64,000 bases of DNA. Source: Sphingomonas sp. (GTDB lineage: Bacteria; Pseudomonadota; Alphaproteobacteria; Sphingomonadales; Sphingomonadaceae). Made by a program: the position numbers and the translations under genes. The notes under the pieces are model-generated. The model had not been told where the DNA came from. It did no database searches and saw only the letters and a list, made by a program, of their open reading frames with translations. Within the stretch, counting starts at the first letter, position 1; each line of letters opens with the position of its first letter. This document shows, piece by piece, positions 53,676 through 61,367 of this stretch. The stretch is from the NCBI RefSeq assembly GCF_024508665.1, contig NZ_JANINP010000006.1:496001-560000 (forward strand). The letters are read 5' to 3'.

Positions 53676-54043
53676 GAGGCGTCGCCCTGATCAGGCGTGG
53701 ATGACGCCGTGGGCGTTGCCGCGGCGTCCTGTAACGCCTTTTGCGATTTTGCCAGGAACTCGGTCATCGCCTTGCCGATGCCGATCGGCTGGTGCGCGGC
53801 CATGCTCTCCGCGACCTGCTTGTCCTGCATGTCGCGGAAAGTGTCCGAATTCTTGGTGTCGAGCAGGCCGCCATCGTCGAGCTTCGCCTGGCGCATCGAC
53901 TTCAGCATCATGTTGATGAACACCGCTTCGAACTGCTGCCCCGCCTTCTTGAGATTGGCGCGCGAGGTCAGCCGGCTGGTGTCGGTCGAGACGCCTGCGA
54001 CCGGCTGGGCCGCGGACTGCGTCGGGGTCGCGATGTCGGTCAC
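53672..54043 (-). CDS. flgJ: rod-binding protein FlgJ, N-terminal domain only
   Basis: A 123-residue protein consisting solely of the rod-binding/capping domain (KKAGQQFEAVFINMMLKSMRQAKL, KNSDTFRDMQDKQVAESMAAHQ). Enterobacterial FlgJ is about 310 residues with a C-terminal muramidase; that domain is absent here. Overlaps flgI and flgK by 4 bases each. A separate lytic transglycosylase gene near the window end may supply the missing activity. Confidence 0.92.
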   Translation of the reverse strand: MTDIATPTQSAAQPVAGVSTDTSRLTSRANLKKAGQQFEAVFINMMLKSMRQAKLDDGGLLDTKNSDTFRDMQDKQVAESMAAHQPIGIGKAMTEFLAKSQKALQDAAATPTASSTPDQGDAS

Positions 54044-55140
54044 AGGATGATCAGGTCCGCTTTGAGCGCGCCCGCTTCCTTGAGCGCTTCCAGGATCGCG
54101 ACGAGGTCCGACGGCGTGGCGCCGATCGCGTTGACCGCCTTGACGATGTCGGCGAGCTTGGGTCCCGGGTTCATCAGGAACATCGGACGCTTCTCTTCCT
54201 CGACATTGACGCCGGATTTCTGTTCGTTCGCGGTCTGACCCTGGCTGAAGGGCGCGGGCTGAACCACCGTCTGTTTCTCGTCGATGCGAACGGTCAATTT
54301 GCCATGAGTGATCGCGGCCGCGCCGACGCGGACGGTCGAATTGATCACGACGGTCCCGGTCCGTGCATTGACGATCACACGCGCCGGCGGGTCGGCCGAG
54401 GTGACGGTGAGGTTCTCGATCTCGCTCATCATCGTCGCGCGAACATCGGCGCCGGCGGGGGCGTTGACCTTGATCGACACGCCGTCGACCGCTTCGGCGA
54501 CACCGCCGCCGAAACGCGCATTGATCGCGGTGGCGACGTTCTGAGCGGTGGTGAAATCGGACCGGGCGAGATTGAAGACCAAAGTCGGCGCGCTCTCGAA
54601 CCCGGTGTCGACCGCGCGTTCGACCGTGGCGCCTTCGGGAATGCGGCCGGTCGACGGCACATTGACCACGACGGACGATCCGTCCTTGCCCTCGATGCCC
54701 AGGCCGCCGACAGCAAGATTGCCCTGCGCCATCGCATAGATTTGGCCGTCGGCGCCCAGCAGCGGGGTCAAGATCAATGCGCCCCCGCGGAGCGACTTGG
54801 CCTTGCCCATCGATGCGACGGTGATGTCGATCCGCTGGCCCGGCTTGGCGAAGGCCGGCAGGTCGGCGGTGATCATGACCACCGCGGCGTTCTTCAGACC
54901 CGGATTGACCCCGGCGGGGAGCTGCAGGCCGAAGCGCGACGCAACCGCCTTCATCGACTGCATGGTATATTCGAGATTGTCGTCGCCGGTACCGGCCAGG
55001 CCGACGACGATGCCGTAACCGGTCAGCTGGTTGCTGCGGATACCCTGGAATCCGCCCAGGTCCTTGACGCGATCGGCGGCAGCCGGCGTCGCGGCGAAAC
55101 CGGTCATCAGGGCCAGAAGGACGAGCAGGGCACGCAGCAT
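54040..55140 (-). CDS. flgI: flagellar P-ring protein
   Basis: A 366-residue periplasmic P-ring subunit with signal peptide MLRALLVLLALMTGFAATPAAA. Seen: RVKDLGGFQGIRSNQLTGYGIVVGLAGTGDD at the mature N-terminus, and DIVKAVNAIGATPSDLVAILEALKEAGAL at the C-terminus, both strongly conserved. Preceded by a 235-base gap in the otherwise packed operon containing a CtrA-like site and a repeat. Confidence 0.96.
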   Translation of the reverse strand: MLRALLVLLALMTGFAATPAAADRVKDLGGFQGIRSNQLTGYGIVVGLAGTGDDNLEYTMQSMKAVASRFGLQLPAGVNPGLKNAAVVMITADLPAFAKPGQRIDITVASMGKAKSLRGGALILTPLLGADGQIYAMAQGNLAVGGLGIEGKDGSSVVVNVPSTGRIPEGATVERAVDTGFESAPTLVFNLARSDFTTAQNVATAINARFGGGVAEAVDGVSIKVNAPAGADVRATMMSEIENLTVTSADPPARVIVNARTGTVVINSTVRVGAAAITHGKLTVRIDEKQTVVQPAPFSQGQTANEQKSGVNVEEEKRPMFLMNPGPKLADIVKAVNAIGATPSDLVAILEALKEAGALKADLIIL

Positions 55141-55189
55141 GGGAGACTATCCAATCATTCGATCAGGTCGGCATGTGGCATGGAGATGG

Positions 55190-55204
55190 TTAAAGCTCTG
55201 CTAA
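55190..55204. promoter_or_regulatory. CtrA-like site upstream of flgI
   Basis: TTAA-N7-CTAA inside GGTTAAAGCTCTGCTAACC, one mismatch from the CtrA consensus TTAA-N7-TTAA, and an inverted repeat (GGTTA ... TAACC). It lies 50 bases before the flgI start, in a gap within the flg operon. Confidence 0.45.
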
Positions 55205-55262
55205 CCAAGCCGAAGGAGCGTTGAGTTTTGCTTCGGCGGCACTGTGGAGCAGCGGTGCTATA

Positions 55263-55362
55263 GCCCCTCCCCTTTAGGGGAGGGGTTGGGGTGGGGCTCA
55301 TCCACTGGCGATTAGCTTGCGGCACTGCCACACCCCCATCCCCTCCCCTGAAGGGGAGGGGC
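55263..55362. repeat. intergenic palindromic repeat, family C
   Basis: CCCCTCCCCTTTAGGGGAGGGG on one side and CCCCTCCCCTGAAGGGGAGGGG on the other, each a perfect small hairpin, separated by about 57 bases that include GGGGTGGGG mirrored by CCACACCCCCA. Located between flgH and flgI. Confidence 0.85.
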
Positions 55363-55375
55363 TTTTGAGCAGCCC

Positions 55376-56062
55376 TCAGAATGGGCTTATCACCGAGAAG
55401 AAGCGGCCGAGCCAGCCCTGGCGGCCGGCGCGCGCGACGTCACCCTTGCCGGTATAGGCGATGCGGGCGTCGGCGACGCGGGTCGACAGCACGCGATTGT
55501 CGGCGCTGATGTCGGCGATGCGGACAATGCCCTTGATCTGGACGAATTCGTCGCCGCGGTTGAGCGTGACCCGCTTCTGCCCCTGCACCAGCATGGTGTT
55601 GTTGGGATAGACGGCGACGACAGTGACCGAGACTTCGCCCGAGAGCGAATTCGACTGGTCGGCGGTGCCCTTGCCGTTGAAATTGCGCGCGCCGCTGACC
55701 GACGCGTCACTCGGTTTGAACAGCGACAGCGCGCCGGTGCTCGGCGGGGTCAGGCTGAACCCGCCGCCCGAATCGAGCTTGGACGACGACGACTTTGATG
55801 CCTGGGTGTTCTCGACCAGGACGATGGTCAGCGGATCGCCGACCTTTCTCGCCACCGAACCTTCATAGAGCGCGGCATAGCCATTCTGCGCCTGGAAGAT
55901 CGATCCATTGGCGGGCGCCGGCGGCGGTGGCACCGGCGGAGCGGCGGAATAATCCTCGGCCGGCTTCTTCTTGCCGAAAATGCCCGCCTGGGCCGGCGCG
56001 GCATAAGCGACGATGAGGGAGGCGGCGCCGAGGCCGACGACGATATTGGCGAGCGTGCGCAT
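55376..56062 (-). CDS. flgH: flagellar L-ring protein without lipobox
   Basis: A 228-residue L-ring subunit. Seen: SIFQAQNGYAALYEGSVARKVGDPLTIVLVENTQASKSS and NGKGTADQSNSLSGEVSVTVVAVYPNNTMLVQGQK, then ISADNRVLSTRVADARIAYTGKGD, diagnostic for FlgH. Odd: the N-terminus (MRTLANIVVGLGAASLIVAY, APAQA) is a signal-peptidase-I type signal and the protein has no cysteine, whereas FlgH is normally a lipoprotein. The start overlaps the flgG stop (base 56062), so no longer start is likely. Confidence 0.94.
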   Translation of the reverse strand: MRTLANIVVGLGAASLIVAYAAPAQAGIFGKKKPAEDYSAAPPVPPPPAPANGSIFQAQNGYAALYEGSVARKVGDPLTIVLVENTQASKSSSSKLDSGGGFSLTPPSTGALSLFKPSDASVSGARNFNGKGTADQSNSLSGEVSVTVVAVYPNNTMLVQGQKRVTLNRGDEFVQIKGIVRIADISADNRVLSTRVADARIAYTGKGDVARAGRQGWLGRFFSVISPF

Positions 56063-56850
56063 CAGATGTTCTGGTTCACATATTTGAGCATGTCGTCGGT
56101 CGCCGAGATCATCTTGGAATTGACCTCATACGCGCGCTGGCATTCGATCATGTCGACCAGCTCCTCGACGACGTTGACGTTCGACGCTTCGAGCATGCCC
56201 TGGCGGACCATGCCGCGGCCGTCCTCGCCCGGCACGCCGAGATTGGCGGCACCCGACGCGGCCGTTTCGAGCATGTAATTGTCGCCCTTGGACTGCAGTC
56301 CGCCCGGATTGGCGAAGGTCGCGACCTGAAGCTGGCCGAGCTGGGCCGGCTCCGTCTGCCCGGCGATCGTCGCGGAGACGGTGCCGTCGGTGCCGACGGT
56401 GATCTGGGTCGCGCCCTGGGGCACGGTGATGCCGGGCATCACCTGATAGCCTTCGTTGGTCACCAACAGGCCTTCGGGCGAGCGCGAGAAATTGCCGGCG
56501 CGGGTATAGCCGAGCTGGCCGCCGGGCAGCTGAACCTGGAAATAGCCGTCGCCGTCCAGCGCCATGTCGAGGCTGTTGCCGGTTGTCTGCATCGACCCTT
56601 GCGTATCCATTCGGGCGGTGCCCTGGATACGTACGCCGGTGCCGAGGTTGAGCCCGGTCGCGTATTTGCTGTCGTTCGACGATTGCGCGCCGGCGGCGGT
56701 GACCGTCTGGTAGGACAAGGTCGCGAACGACGCGCGGTCCTTCTTGAACCCCGTCGTGTTGACGTTGGCCAGGTTGTTCGAGATCACCCGCATCCGCATG
56801 TCCTGGGCGTCCAGGCCGGTGCGGGCGATGTGCATCGCTGCGCTGCTCAT
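56062..56850 (-). CDS. flgG: flagellar distal rod protein
   Basis: A 262-residue rod protein. Seen: ARTGLDAQDMRMRVISNNLANVNTTGFKKDRASF at the N-terminus, the FlgG segment TQGSMQTTGNSLDMALDGDGYFQVQLP, and a terminal EELVDMIECQRAYEVNSKMISATDDMLKYVNQN. Exported without signal peptide. Length equals the family norm. Confidence 0.97.
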   Translation of the reverse strand: MSSAAMHIARTGLDAQDMRMRVISNNLANVNTTGFKKDRASFATLSYQTVTAAGAQSSNDSKYATGLNLGTGVRIQGTARMDTQGSMQTTGNSLDMALDGDGYFQVQLPGGQLGYTRAGNFSRSPEGLLVTNEGYQVMPGITVPQGATQITVGTDGTVSATIAGQTEPAQLGQLQVATFANPGGLQSKGDNYMLETAASGAANLGVPGEDGRGMVRQGMLEASNVNVVEELVDMIECQRAYEVNSKMISATDDMLKYVNQNI

Positions 56851-56863
56851 CTCATTCTACTCC

Positions 56864-57607
56864 TTAGCTCGGCATCCGCATCACGGATGCGGCGCTTTCG
56901 TCCATGTCCTTGGCCGACTTCATCAGATTGGCCTGCACTTCGTAGCTGCGCTGATTCTCGATCATGTCGACCAGCGACTGCGTCATGTTGACGTTCGATT
57001 GTTCCAGCGCGCCCGAAATACACTTGGCATTCTCGTCGGTCGGCAGAATGCCGCCGCCCTGCACGTGGATCAGATTGTCGAGACCCTTGCTGGTCTGCGA
57101 CCCTTGCGCGCTGGCGAATTTGATGCGGTCGATCACTTGCGGGTTCTTGGCGTCGCCGCCGACTGGAACGATCGAGATCGTTCCGTCCTGCGCGATCGAT
57201 ACCGACGTTGCGGGCGGCACGGTGATGGGGCCCCCCGACCCCATCACCGGGAAACCGTCGCCGGTTTCCAAAACGCCCGTTGCAGAGATGTTTAGATCTC
57301 CGCGACGCGTATAGGCCTCACTACCATCATTCGCCTGAACCGCCATCCACTGCTCACCCGGAATGGCAATATCGAGGTTGCGCCCGGTGGTGGCGATGGC
57401 GCCGGCGCTGCGGTCGAAATCGGTCACTTCCTCGGAGGCCGGCTGGCGGCTGTCGAAGCCGGCGCCCTTGAGCATCAGGCTGTTGAAATTGATCTTCTCG
57501 GCCCGGAAGCCGATCGTCGACGCGTTCGCCATATTATTGGCGATCGCCGCCTGCGCCGCCATGTGGCTCTTCAGCCCCGACGCCGCTGTGTAGATCAGCT
57601 TATCCAT
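56864..57607 (-). CDS. flgF: flagellar proximal rod protein FlgF
   Basis: A 247-residue rod protein with LIYTAASGLKSHMAAQAAIANNMANASTIGFRAEKINF start and C-terminal SLVDMIENQRSYEVQANLMKSAKDMDES. Distinguished from FlgG by the SAGAIATTGRNLDIAIPGEQWMAV segment and shorter length. Between flgE and flgG as in other operons. Confidence 0.95.
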   Translation of the reverse strand: MDKLIYTAASGLKSHMAAQAAIANNMANASTIGFRAEKINFNSLMLKGAGFDSRQPASEEVTDFDRSAGAIATTGRNLDIAIPGEQWMAVQANDGSEAYTRRGDLNISATGVLETGDGFPVMGSGGPITVPPATSVSIAQDGTISIVPVGGDAKNPQVIDRIKFASAQGSQTSKGLDNLIHVQGGGILPTDENAKCISGALEQSNVNMTQSLVDMIENQRSYEVQANLMKSAKDMDESAASVMRMPS

Positions 57608-57634
57608 GGTTCAGCCCCCAATGTCCTTCGATCA

Positions 57635-58891
57635 TCAGCTACGGATGTTGAAGATCGTCTGCGAAATCTGGCTGGCGGTATCGAGCGCCTTGGCGTTTGC
57701 CTGGAAATTGCGCTGCGCCGCGATCAGGCTGACCAGTTCCTCGGTGATATCGACGTTCGACCGCTCGATGGTCGACGACATCAGGTTGCCGAAGCCATCG
57801 GTGCCCGGCGAGCCGACCACGGGTGCGCCAGACACACCGGTCGCCGCCCAGGTCGAATCGCCCAGCTGCCGAAGCCCGGCCGGGTTGGTGAAGTTGGCCA
57901 GCACGACCTTGCCCAGCGACTTGACGTCGCCGTTCGAGAAGCTGGCCTTGACCATGCCGTCGCCGTCGACCGTCACACCCTGGAGCTGGCCGATCGCGGC
58001 GCCATCGGCGCTGCGCGACGTGACATTGAACGCCGTCGGAGTCTGCGCGCTCGCCGCGCCGAGGGTGAAGTTGATCGTCTGCGCGGCGGTGGCGCCCGCG
58101 GGGGTGACCGGATCGAACGTGGTGGCGCCGGTCGGCGCGGTCATCGCGCCGGTCGCGTCGAACGACATGGTGATATGGTCCGAACCGCCCGAGGTCAGCG
58201 CCTTGTCGCCGATGAAGCTATAGGCGGACCAGGTCGACGGCGTGCCGGTCGTTTCGCGCTTGAAATAGGTGGTCATGGTCTGCGGATTGCCCGCCGAGTC
58301 GTAGACCGTGGTCTGGGCCGACTGGTTGTAGCTCGACGGATCGAAGCGATCGAAGGTCGCGGTGGTCGGCACCGCGGCGCTCGACGGCATATTGACCGTC
58401 ATGCCGACATTCTGGGTCGGGCTGGGCGTACCGCTGGTCGCCGGCAGCTGGAGGCTGATGGCCTGGTCGAGGCCGCTCGCGACGACCGCACCCGATCCGT
58501 CGACCGGATAGACCTGGAGATAATTTCCCTGCGCGTCGGTGACATAATGGTCGGGGTCGACCTTGAAGCCGCCGTTGCGGGTATAATTGACGTTCGAACC
58601 GTTAAGTTGCGGCTTGATCGCGAAGAAGCCGTCGCCCGAAATGGCGAGATCGAGCGCCGAGGACGATTGGATGAAATTGCCCTGGCTGAACTGCTGGACG
58701 TTGCCCTTCACCATCGTGCCGGCGCCGACCATCATCGTCGGCGACAGATTCACGCTCGACGCGATGACGTCGGCGAACTCGGTAACGCTCTTCTTGAAGC
58801 CGTTGGTGTCGACGTTGGCGAGATTGTGCGAGATCGTCGACATCTGGGTCTGGGCGGCGGTGAGGCCGGAAAGCGAGGTGTAGAAGGACAT
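57635..58891 (-). CDS. flgE: flagellar hook protein
   Basis: A 418-residue hook subunit. Start SFYTSLSGLTAAQTQMSTISHNLANVDTNGFKKS, hook-specific SQGNFIQSSSALDLAISGDGFFAI, and end ELVSLIAAQRNFQANAKALDTASQISQTIFNIRS. Exported by the flagellar type III system; hook length in other species is checked by FliK, not present in this window. Confidence 0.96.
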   Translation of the reverse strand: MSFYTSLSGLTAAQTQMSTISHNLANVDTNGFKKSVTEFADVIASSVNLSPTMMVGAGTMVKGNVQQFSQGNFIQSSSALDLAISGDGFFAIKPQLNGSNVNYTRNGGFKVDPDHYVTDAQGNYLQVYPVDGSGAVVASGLDQAISLQLPATSGTPSPTQNVGMTVNMPSSAAVPTTATFDRFDPSSYNQSAQTTVYDSAGNPQTMTTYFKRETTGTPSTWSAYSFIGDKALTSGGSDHITMSFDATGAMTAPTGATTFDPVTPAGATAAQTINFTLGAASAQTPTAFNVTSRSADGAAIGQLQGVTVDGDGMVKASFSNGDVKSLGKVVLANFTNPAGLRQLGDSTWAATGVSGAPVVGSPGTDGFGNLMSSTIERSNVDITEELVSLIAAQRNFQANAKALDTASQISQTIFNIRS

Positions 58892-58920
58892 GGTTCAGGC
58901 TCCTTGGGAGATTGGTTGGA

Positions 58921-59607
58921 TCAGCCGATCTGGCGAACGGAGGAGAGGTCGACGTTGCCGATCCCGGCGACGTTGAGGACGGGGCTGCCCGAGCTGGGCA
59001 TCGAGACCGAGGTGACCGGCGCCCAGACCAGGGTGTGGGTGGCAACCGTGGCGCCATTGGCATTGGCGGTGCTGACGACCTTGAACGGGCCCGCGCCAGC
59101 GTCCGTGCCGGCTTCGGTCTTGCCGTCCCAGTCGAAATTGACCGTGCCCTTGGTCTGGGCGCCAAGGTCGAGCGTCTTGAGGACGTTGCCGGACTGGTCC
59201 TGGATCGTGACCTTGACGTCGCTTGCCGCGCTATCGACATCGACCGCGCCGGCAATGCCGCCGGTGGTGCGCCCGAACGCTGTGTAGCCTTCGGTCAGCA
59301 CGGTCTTGCCGACATAGGCAAGCGCGTCGTTGGCCGAGGTGCCGGTCAGCTTCTCGGCAATCGACTTCAGCGTCGAGTTCATCTCGGAAATGCCCGAGAG
59401 CGACGAGAATTGCGCCATCTGGGCGACCATCTGGGTATTGTCGACCGGGTTGAACGGATCCTGATTCTGCATCTGCGCAGTCATCAGCTTCAGGAAGTCG
59501 GCCTGGCCGAGCGTCTGGCCCGATCCGGCCGGCGCCACCGTCGGCGTCGATGCGCCGGTGCGTCCGATGCCGATATTCGCCAGCGTGGTATCGAAGGTCG
59601 AGGTCAT
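58921..59607 (-). CDS. flgD: flagellar hook assembly scaffold protein
   Basis: A 228-residue hook cap. Seen: TLGQADFLKLMTAQMQNQDPFNPVDNTQMVAQMAQFSS, the conserved N-terminal signature, then a FlgD Ig-like/TUDOR-like region (VTIQDQSGNVLKTLDLG, WDGKTEAG). Needed for hook polymerisation and removed when the hook is done. Confidence 0.95.
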   Translation of the reverse strand: MTSTFDTTLANIGIGRTGASTPTVAPAGSGQTLGQADFLKLMTAQMQNQDPFNPVDNTQMVAQMAQFSSLSGISEMNSTLKSIAEKLTGTSANDALAYVGKTVLTEGYTAFGRTTGGIAGAVDVDSAASDVKVTIQDQSGNVLKTLDLGAQTKGTVNFDWDGKTEAGTDAGAGPFKVVSTANANGATVATHTLVWAPVTSVSMPSSGSPVLNVAGIGNVDLSSVRQIG

Positions 59608-59610
59608 CTC

Positions 59611-60021
59611 TTATTTCCCAAGCTTGAGGGTATCGAGGATCAGCGACTTGGCGGTCTGCATGACTTCGACATTGTTCTGGTAGCTGCGGCTGGTCTCCAT
59701 CATGTCGACCAGTTCGCGGGTCTCATCGACCGCCGATTCCCAGACATTGCCGTCCTTGTCGGCCATCGGGTTGGCGGGGTCGTAGCGCTTCGTCGGGTTC
59801 TCGCCGGCAGTGACGACGCTTTCGACATCGACTGTCGACATGCCGCTCGCCTTGTCGAAGCTGGTGCGGAAAACCGGCTTGATCGTGCGATAGGCGGCGT
59901 CGGCAGAGCTCGCGACCGACCCGGCATTGGCCAGGTTGGAGGCCGTCGTATTCAGGCGCACGAGCTGCGCGCTCATCGCGCGGCCCGAGACCTGAAAGAT
60001 CGTCATCGGTCCACTGCCCAT
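59611..60021 (-). CDS. flgC: flagellar proximal rod protein FlgC
   Basis: A 136-residue rod subunit with VSGRAMSAQLVRLNTTASNLANAGS at the start and VDETRELVDMMETSRSYQNNVEVMQTAKSLILDTLKLG at the end. Typical length. Two bases after the flgB stop. Confidence 0.96.
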   Translation of the reverse strand: MGSGPMTIFQVSGRAMSAQLVRLNTTASNLANAGSVASSADAAYRTIKPVFRTSFDKASGMSTVDVESVVTAGENPTKRYDPANPMADKDGNVWESAVDETRELVDMMETSRSYQNNVEVMQTAKSLILDTLKLGK

Positions 60022-60023
60022 GA

Positions 60024-60377
60024 CTATTCGCCCCTCAGCGCGCGGGTGATCTGGCCGATCCGCCCGTTCAGGAAGGAAAGGGTCGACTGATATTGGACGG
60101 CATTCTCGGCGAACGCGGTCTGCTCGGTCGACAGGTCGACCGTATTGCCGTCGAGGCTGGGCTGCGTCGGTACGCGATATTTCATCGCGCCCGCGAGGCC
60201 GCCATCGGTCAGCCCGTCGGGGCCGGTCGCCGCCGACAGAGCCTGCTGAAAGTCGATGTCGCGCGCCTTGAACCCGGGGGTCGAGGCGTTCGCGATGTTC
60301 GAGGCGAGCACGCCCATGCGCTGACCGCGCACTTCGAGCGCCGCCCCATGTATCCCGAACAGAGTGTTGTCGGCCAT
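60024..60377 (-). CDS. flgB: flagellar proximal rod protein FlgB
   Basis: A 117-residue rod subunit, first gene of the flg operon. Seen: GAALEVRGQRMGVLASNIANASTPGFKARDIDF at the start and NAVQYQSTLSFLNGRIGQITRALRGE at the end. ATG 60377 has AGG 8 bases upstream, while the track's GTG 60386 would overlap that site. A sigma-54 type promoter lies 37-52 bases upstream. Confidence 0.95.
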   Translation of the reverse strand: MADNTLFGIHGAALEVRGQRMGVLASNIANASTPGFKARDIDFQQALSAATGPDGLTDGGLAGAMKYRVPTQPSLDGNTVDLSTEQTAFAENAVQYQSTLSFLNGRIGQITRALRGE

Positions 60378-60413
60378 TGCCGTCACCTCGCGTGAAATCC
60401 TGCGCGAGAGGTC

Positions 60414-60429
60414 AGCAAGGGGCGTGCCA
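60414..60429 (-). promoter_or_regulatory. sigma-54 type promoter of the flgB operon
   Basis: On the minus strand TGGCACG-CCCC-TTGCT matches the sigma-54 consensus (TGGCACG-N4-TTGCW) completely, with GG and GC 10 bases apart. Transcription would start near 60403, giving a leader of about 26 bases before flgB. Confidence 0.85.
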
Positions 60430-60552
60430 ATTTCCGTCCGGAGGGCGATTTGACCGGTTTTGCCGAGAGAAGGCTGTCAAAACGGCAAAGCTTTGCCGGT
60501 TGCGGCAACGGAATTTGCCGGTTTGCCGGAGTGTGAATCGGCAGGCGACAGA

Positions 60553-60642
60553 CCCTCACCCTTCCGGCGCTTCGCGCCTCCCTCCCTCTCCCGCGTGCGA
60601 GAGGGAAGGGCCCGCCGCCATGGGCGGTGGGAAGGGTGAGGG
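60553..60642. repeat. intergenic palindromic repeat, family A copy 3
   Basis: CCCTCACCCTTCC ... TCCCTCTCCC ... GAGAGGGA ... GGAAGGGTGAGGG, same architecture as copies 1 and 2, with different bases in the loops. It lies between the divergent flgB and second motA promoters. Confidence 0.85.
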
Positions 60643-60664
60643 TATGTTGGCCCCGCCGACGAAC

Positions 60665-60680
60665 TGGCACCATGTTTGCA
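60665..60680 (+). promoter_or_regulatory. sigma-54 type promoter of the second stator/flgA genes
   Basis: TGGCACC-ATGT-TTGCA matches the sigma-54 consensus with one deviation at a weak position. A start site about 12 bases beyond the GC places it near 60691, only about 5 bases before the ATG at 60696. This argues against the upstream in-frame ATG at 60672, which lies in the promoter. Confidence 0.75.
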
Positions 60681-60695
60681 GTGCATCGCGTATAT

Positions 60696-61367
60696 ATGAC
60701 GACGGATCCCATCACGCTCGGCGCTTTCCTCGACCCCGCCGCGATCGGCATTGTCGCCGGCGGCACCGTGTTCGCGACCTTGTTGCGGACCTCGCTCGGT
60801 GATGTCGGGCGCGGCATTGCCGCGCTTCGCGCGCTGACGCGCAAACCGTTCGACGCGACGCCCTTGGTCGACCAGATCTCCGCGCTCAGCCGTATCGCGC
60901 GCCGGCACGGCATGCACGCGCTCGACCGCTCGGTCATCGCCGACCGCGACGTTGCCGCGGCGGTCGCGGACATCGTCGATGGCGCGACGCCCGACGAGAT
61001 TACGCGCCAGCTCGACGAGCGCCGCCGCGCCCGCATCCTGCGCCACGCCGCCGCCGCCGATATGTGGGCGGGCGCCGCCGAAGTCGCCCCGGCGATGGGC
61101 ATGGTCGGTACTTTGGTCGGCCTGGTGAAGATGTTCTGGGCGATGACCGACCCGGCCGCGATCGGCGGCGGGATGGCCGTCGCGCTGCTTGCGACGCTCT
61201 ATGGGGCGCTGGTCGCCAATCTGATCGCGATGCCGGTCGCGGTGCGCTTGCGCCGCCGCGCCCGCGCCGAAGCCGAAGAGCGCACCCGCCTCGTCGCGCC
61301 GCTCGCCGCACTCGCCGAAAAGGGACGCGTCAAGGCGCCGACCAGCTTCATGCCGGCGGCGGTATGA
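60696..61367 (+). CDS. second MotA-like proton channel protein
   Basis: A 223-residue MotA/TolQ/ExbB-family protein. Seen: DPAAIGIVAGGTVFATLLR (helix 1), a charged cytoplasmic region LDERRRARILRHAAAADMWAG, then APAMGMVGTLVGLVKMFWAMTD and ALLATLYGALVANLIAMPVAVRLRRR (helices 3-4). It is shorter than the canonical MotA at 50411-51274. With the next gene it forms a complete additional stator pair; coupling ion unknown. Overlaps the MotB-like start by 4 bases. No clear ribosome site, in keeping with a near-leaderless transcript. Confidence 0.85.
   Translation: MTTDPITLGAFLDPAAIGIVAGGTVFATLLRTSLGDVGRGIAALRALTRKPFDATPLVDQISALSRIARRHGMHALDRSVIADRDVAAAVADIVDGATPDEITRQLDERRRARILRHAAAADMWAGAAEVAPAMGMVGTLVGLVKMFWAMTDPAAIGGGMAVALLATLYGALVANLIAMPVAVRLRRRARAEAEERTRLVAPLAALAEKGRVKAPTSFMPAAV

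Noticed and set aside
55190-55220. Possible sigma-54 promoter before flgI (TGGTTAGCAGAGC on the minus strand)
   Set aside because: Spacing between GG and GC is too short and the -12 element lacks TTGC.
57563-59287. 574-aa + strand ORF opposite flgE and flgD
   Set aside because: Antisense shadow of two certain flagellar genes.
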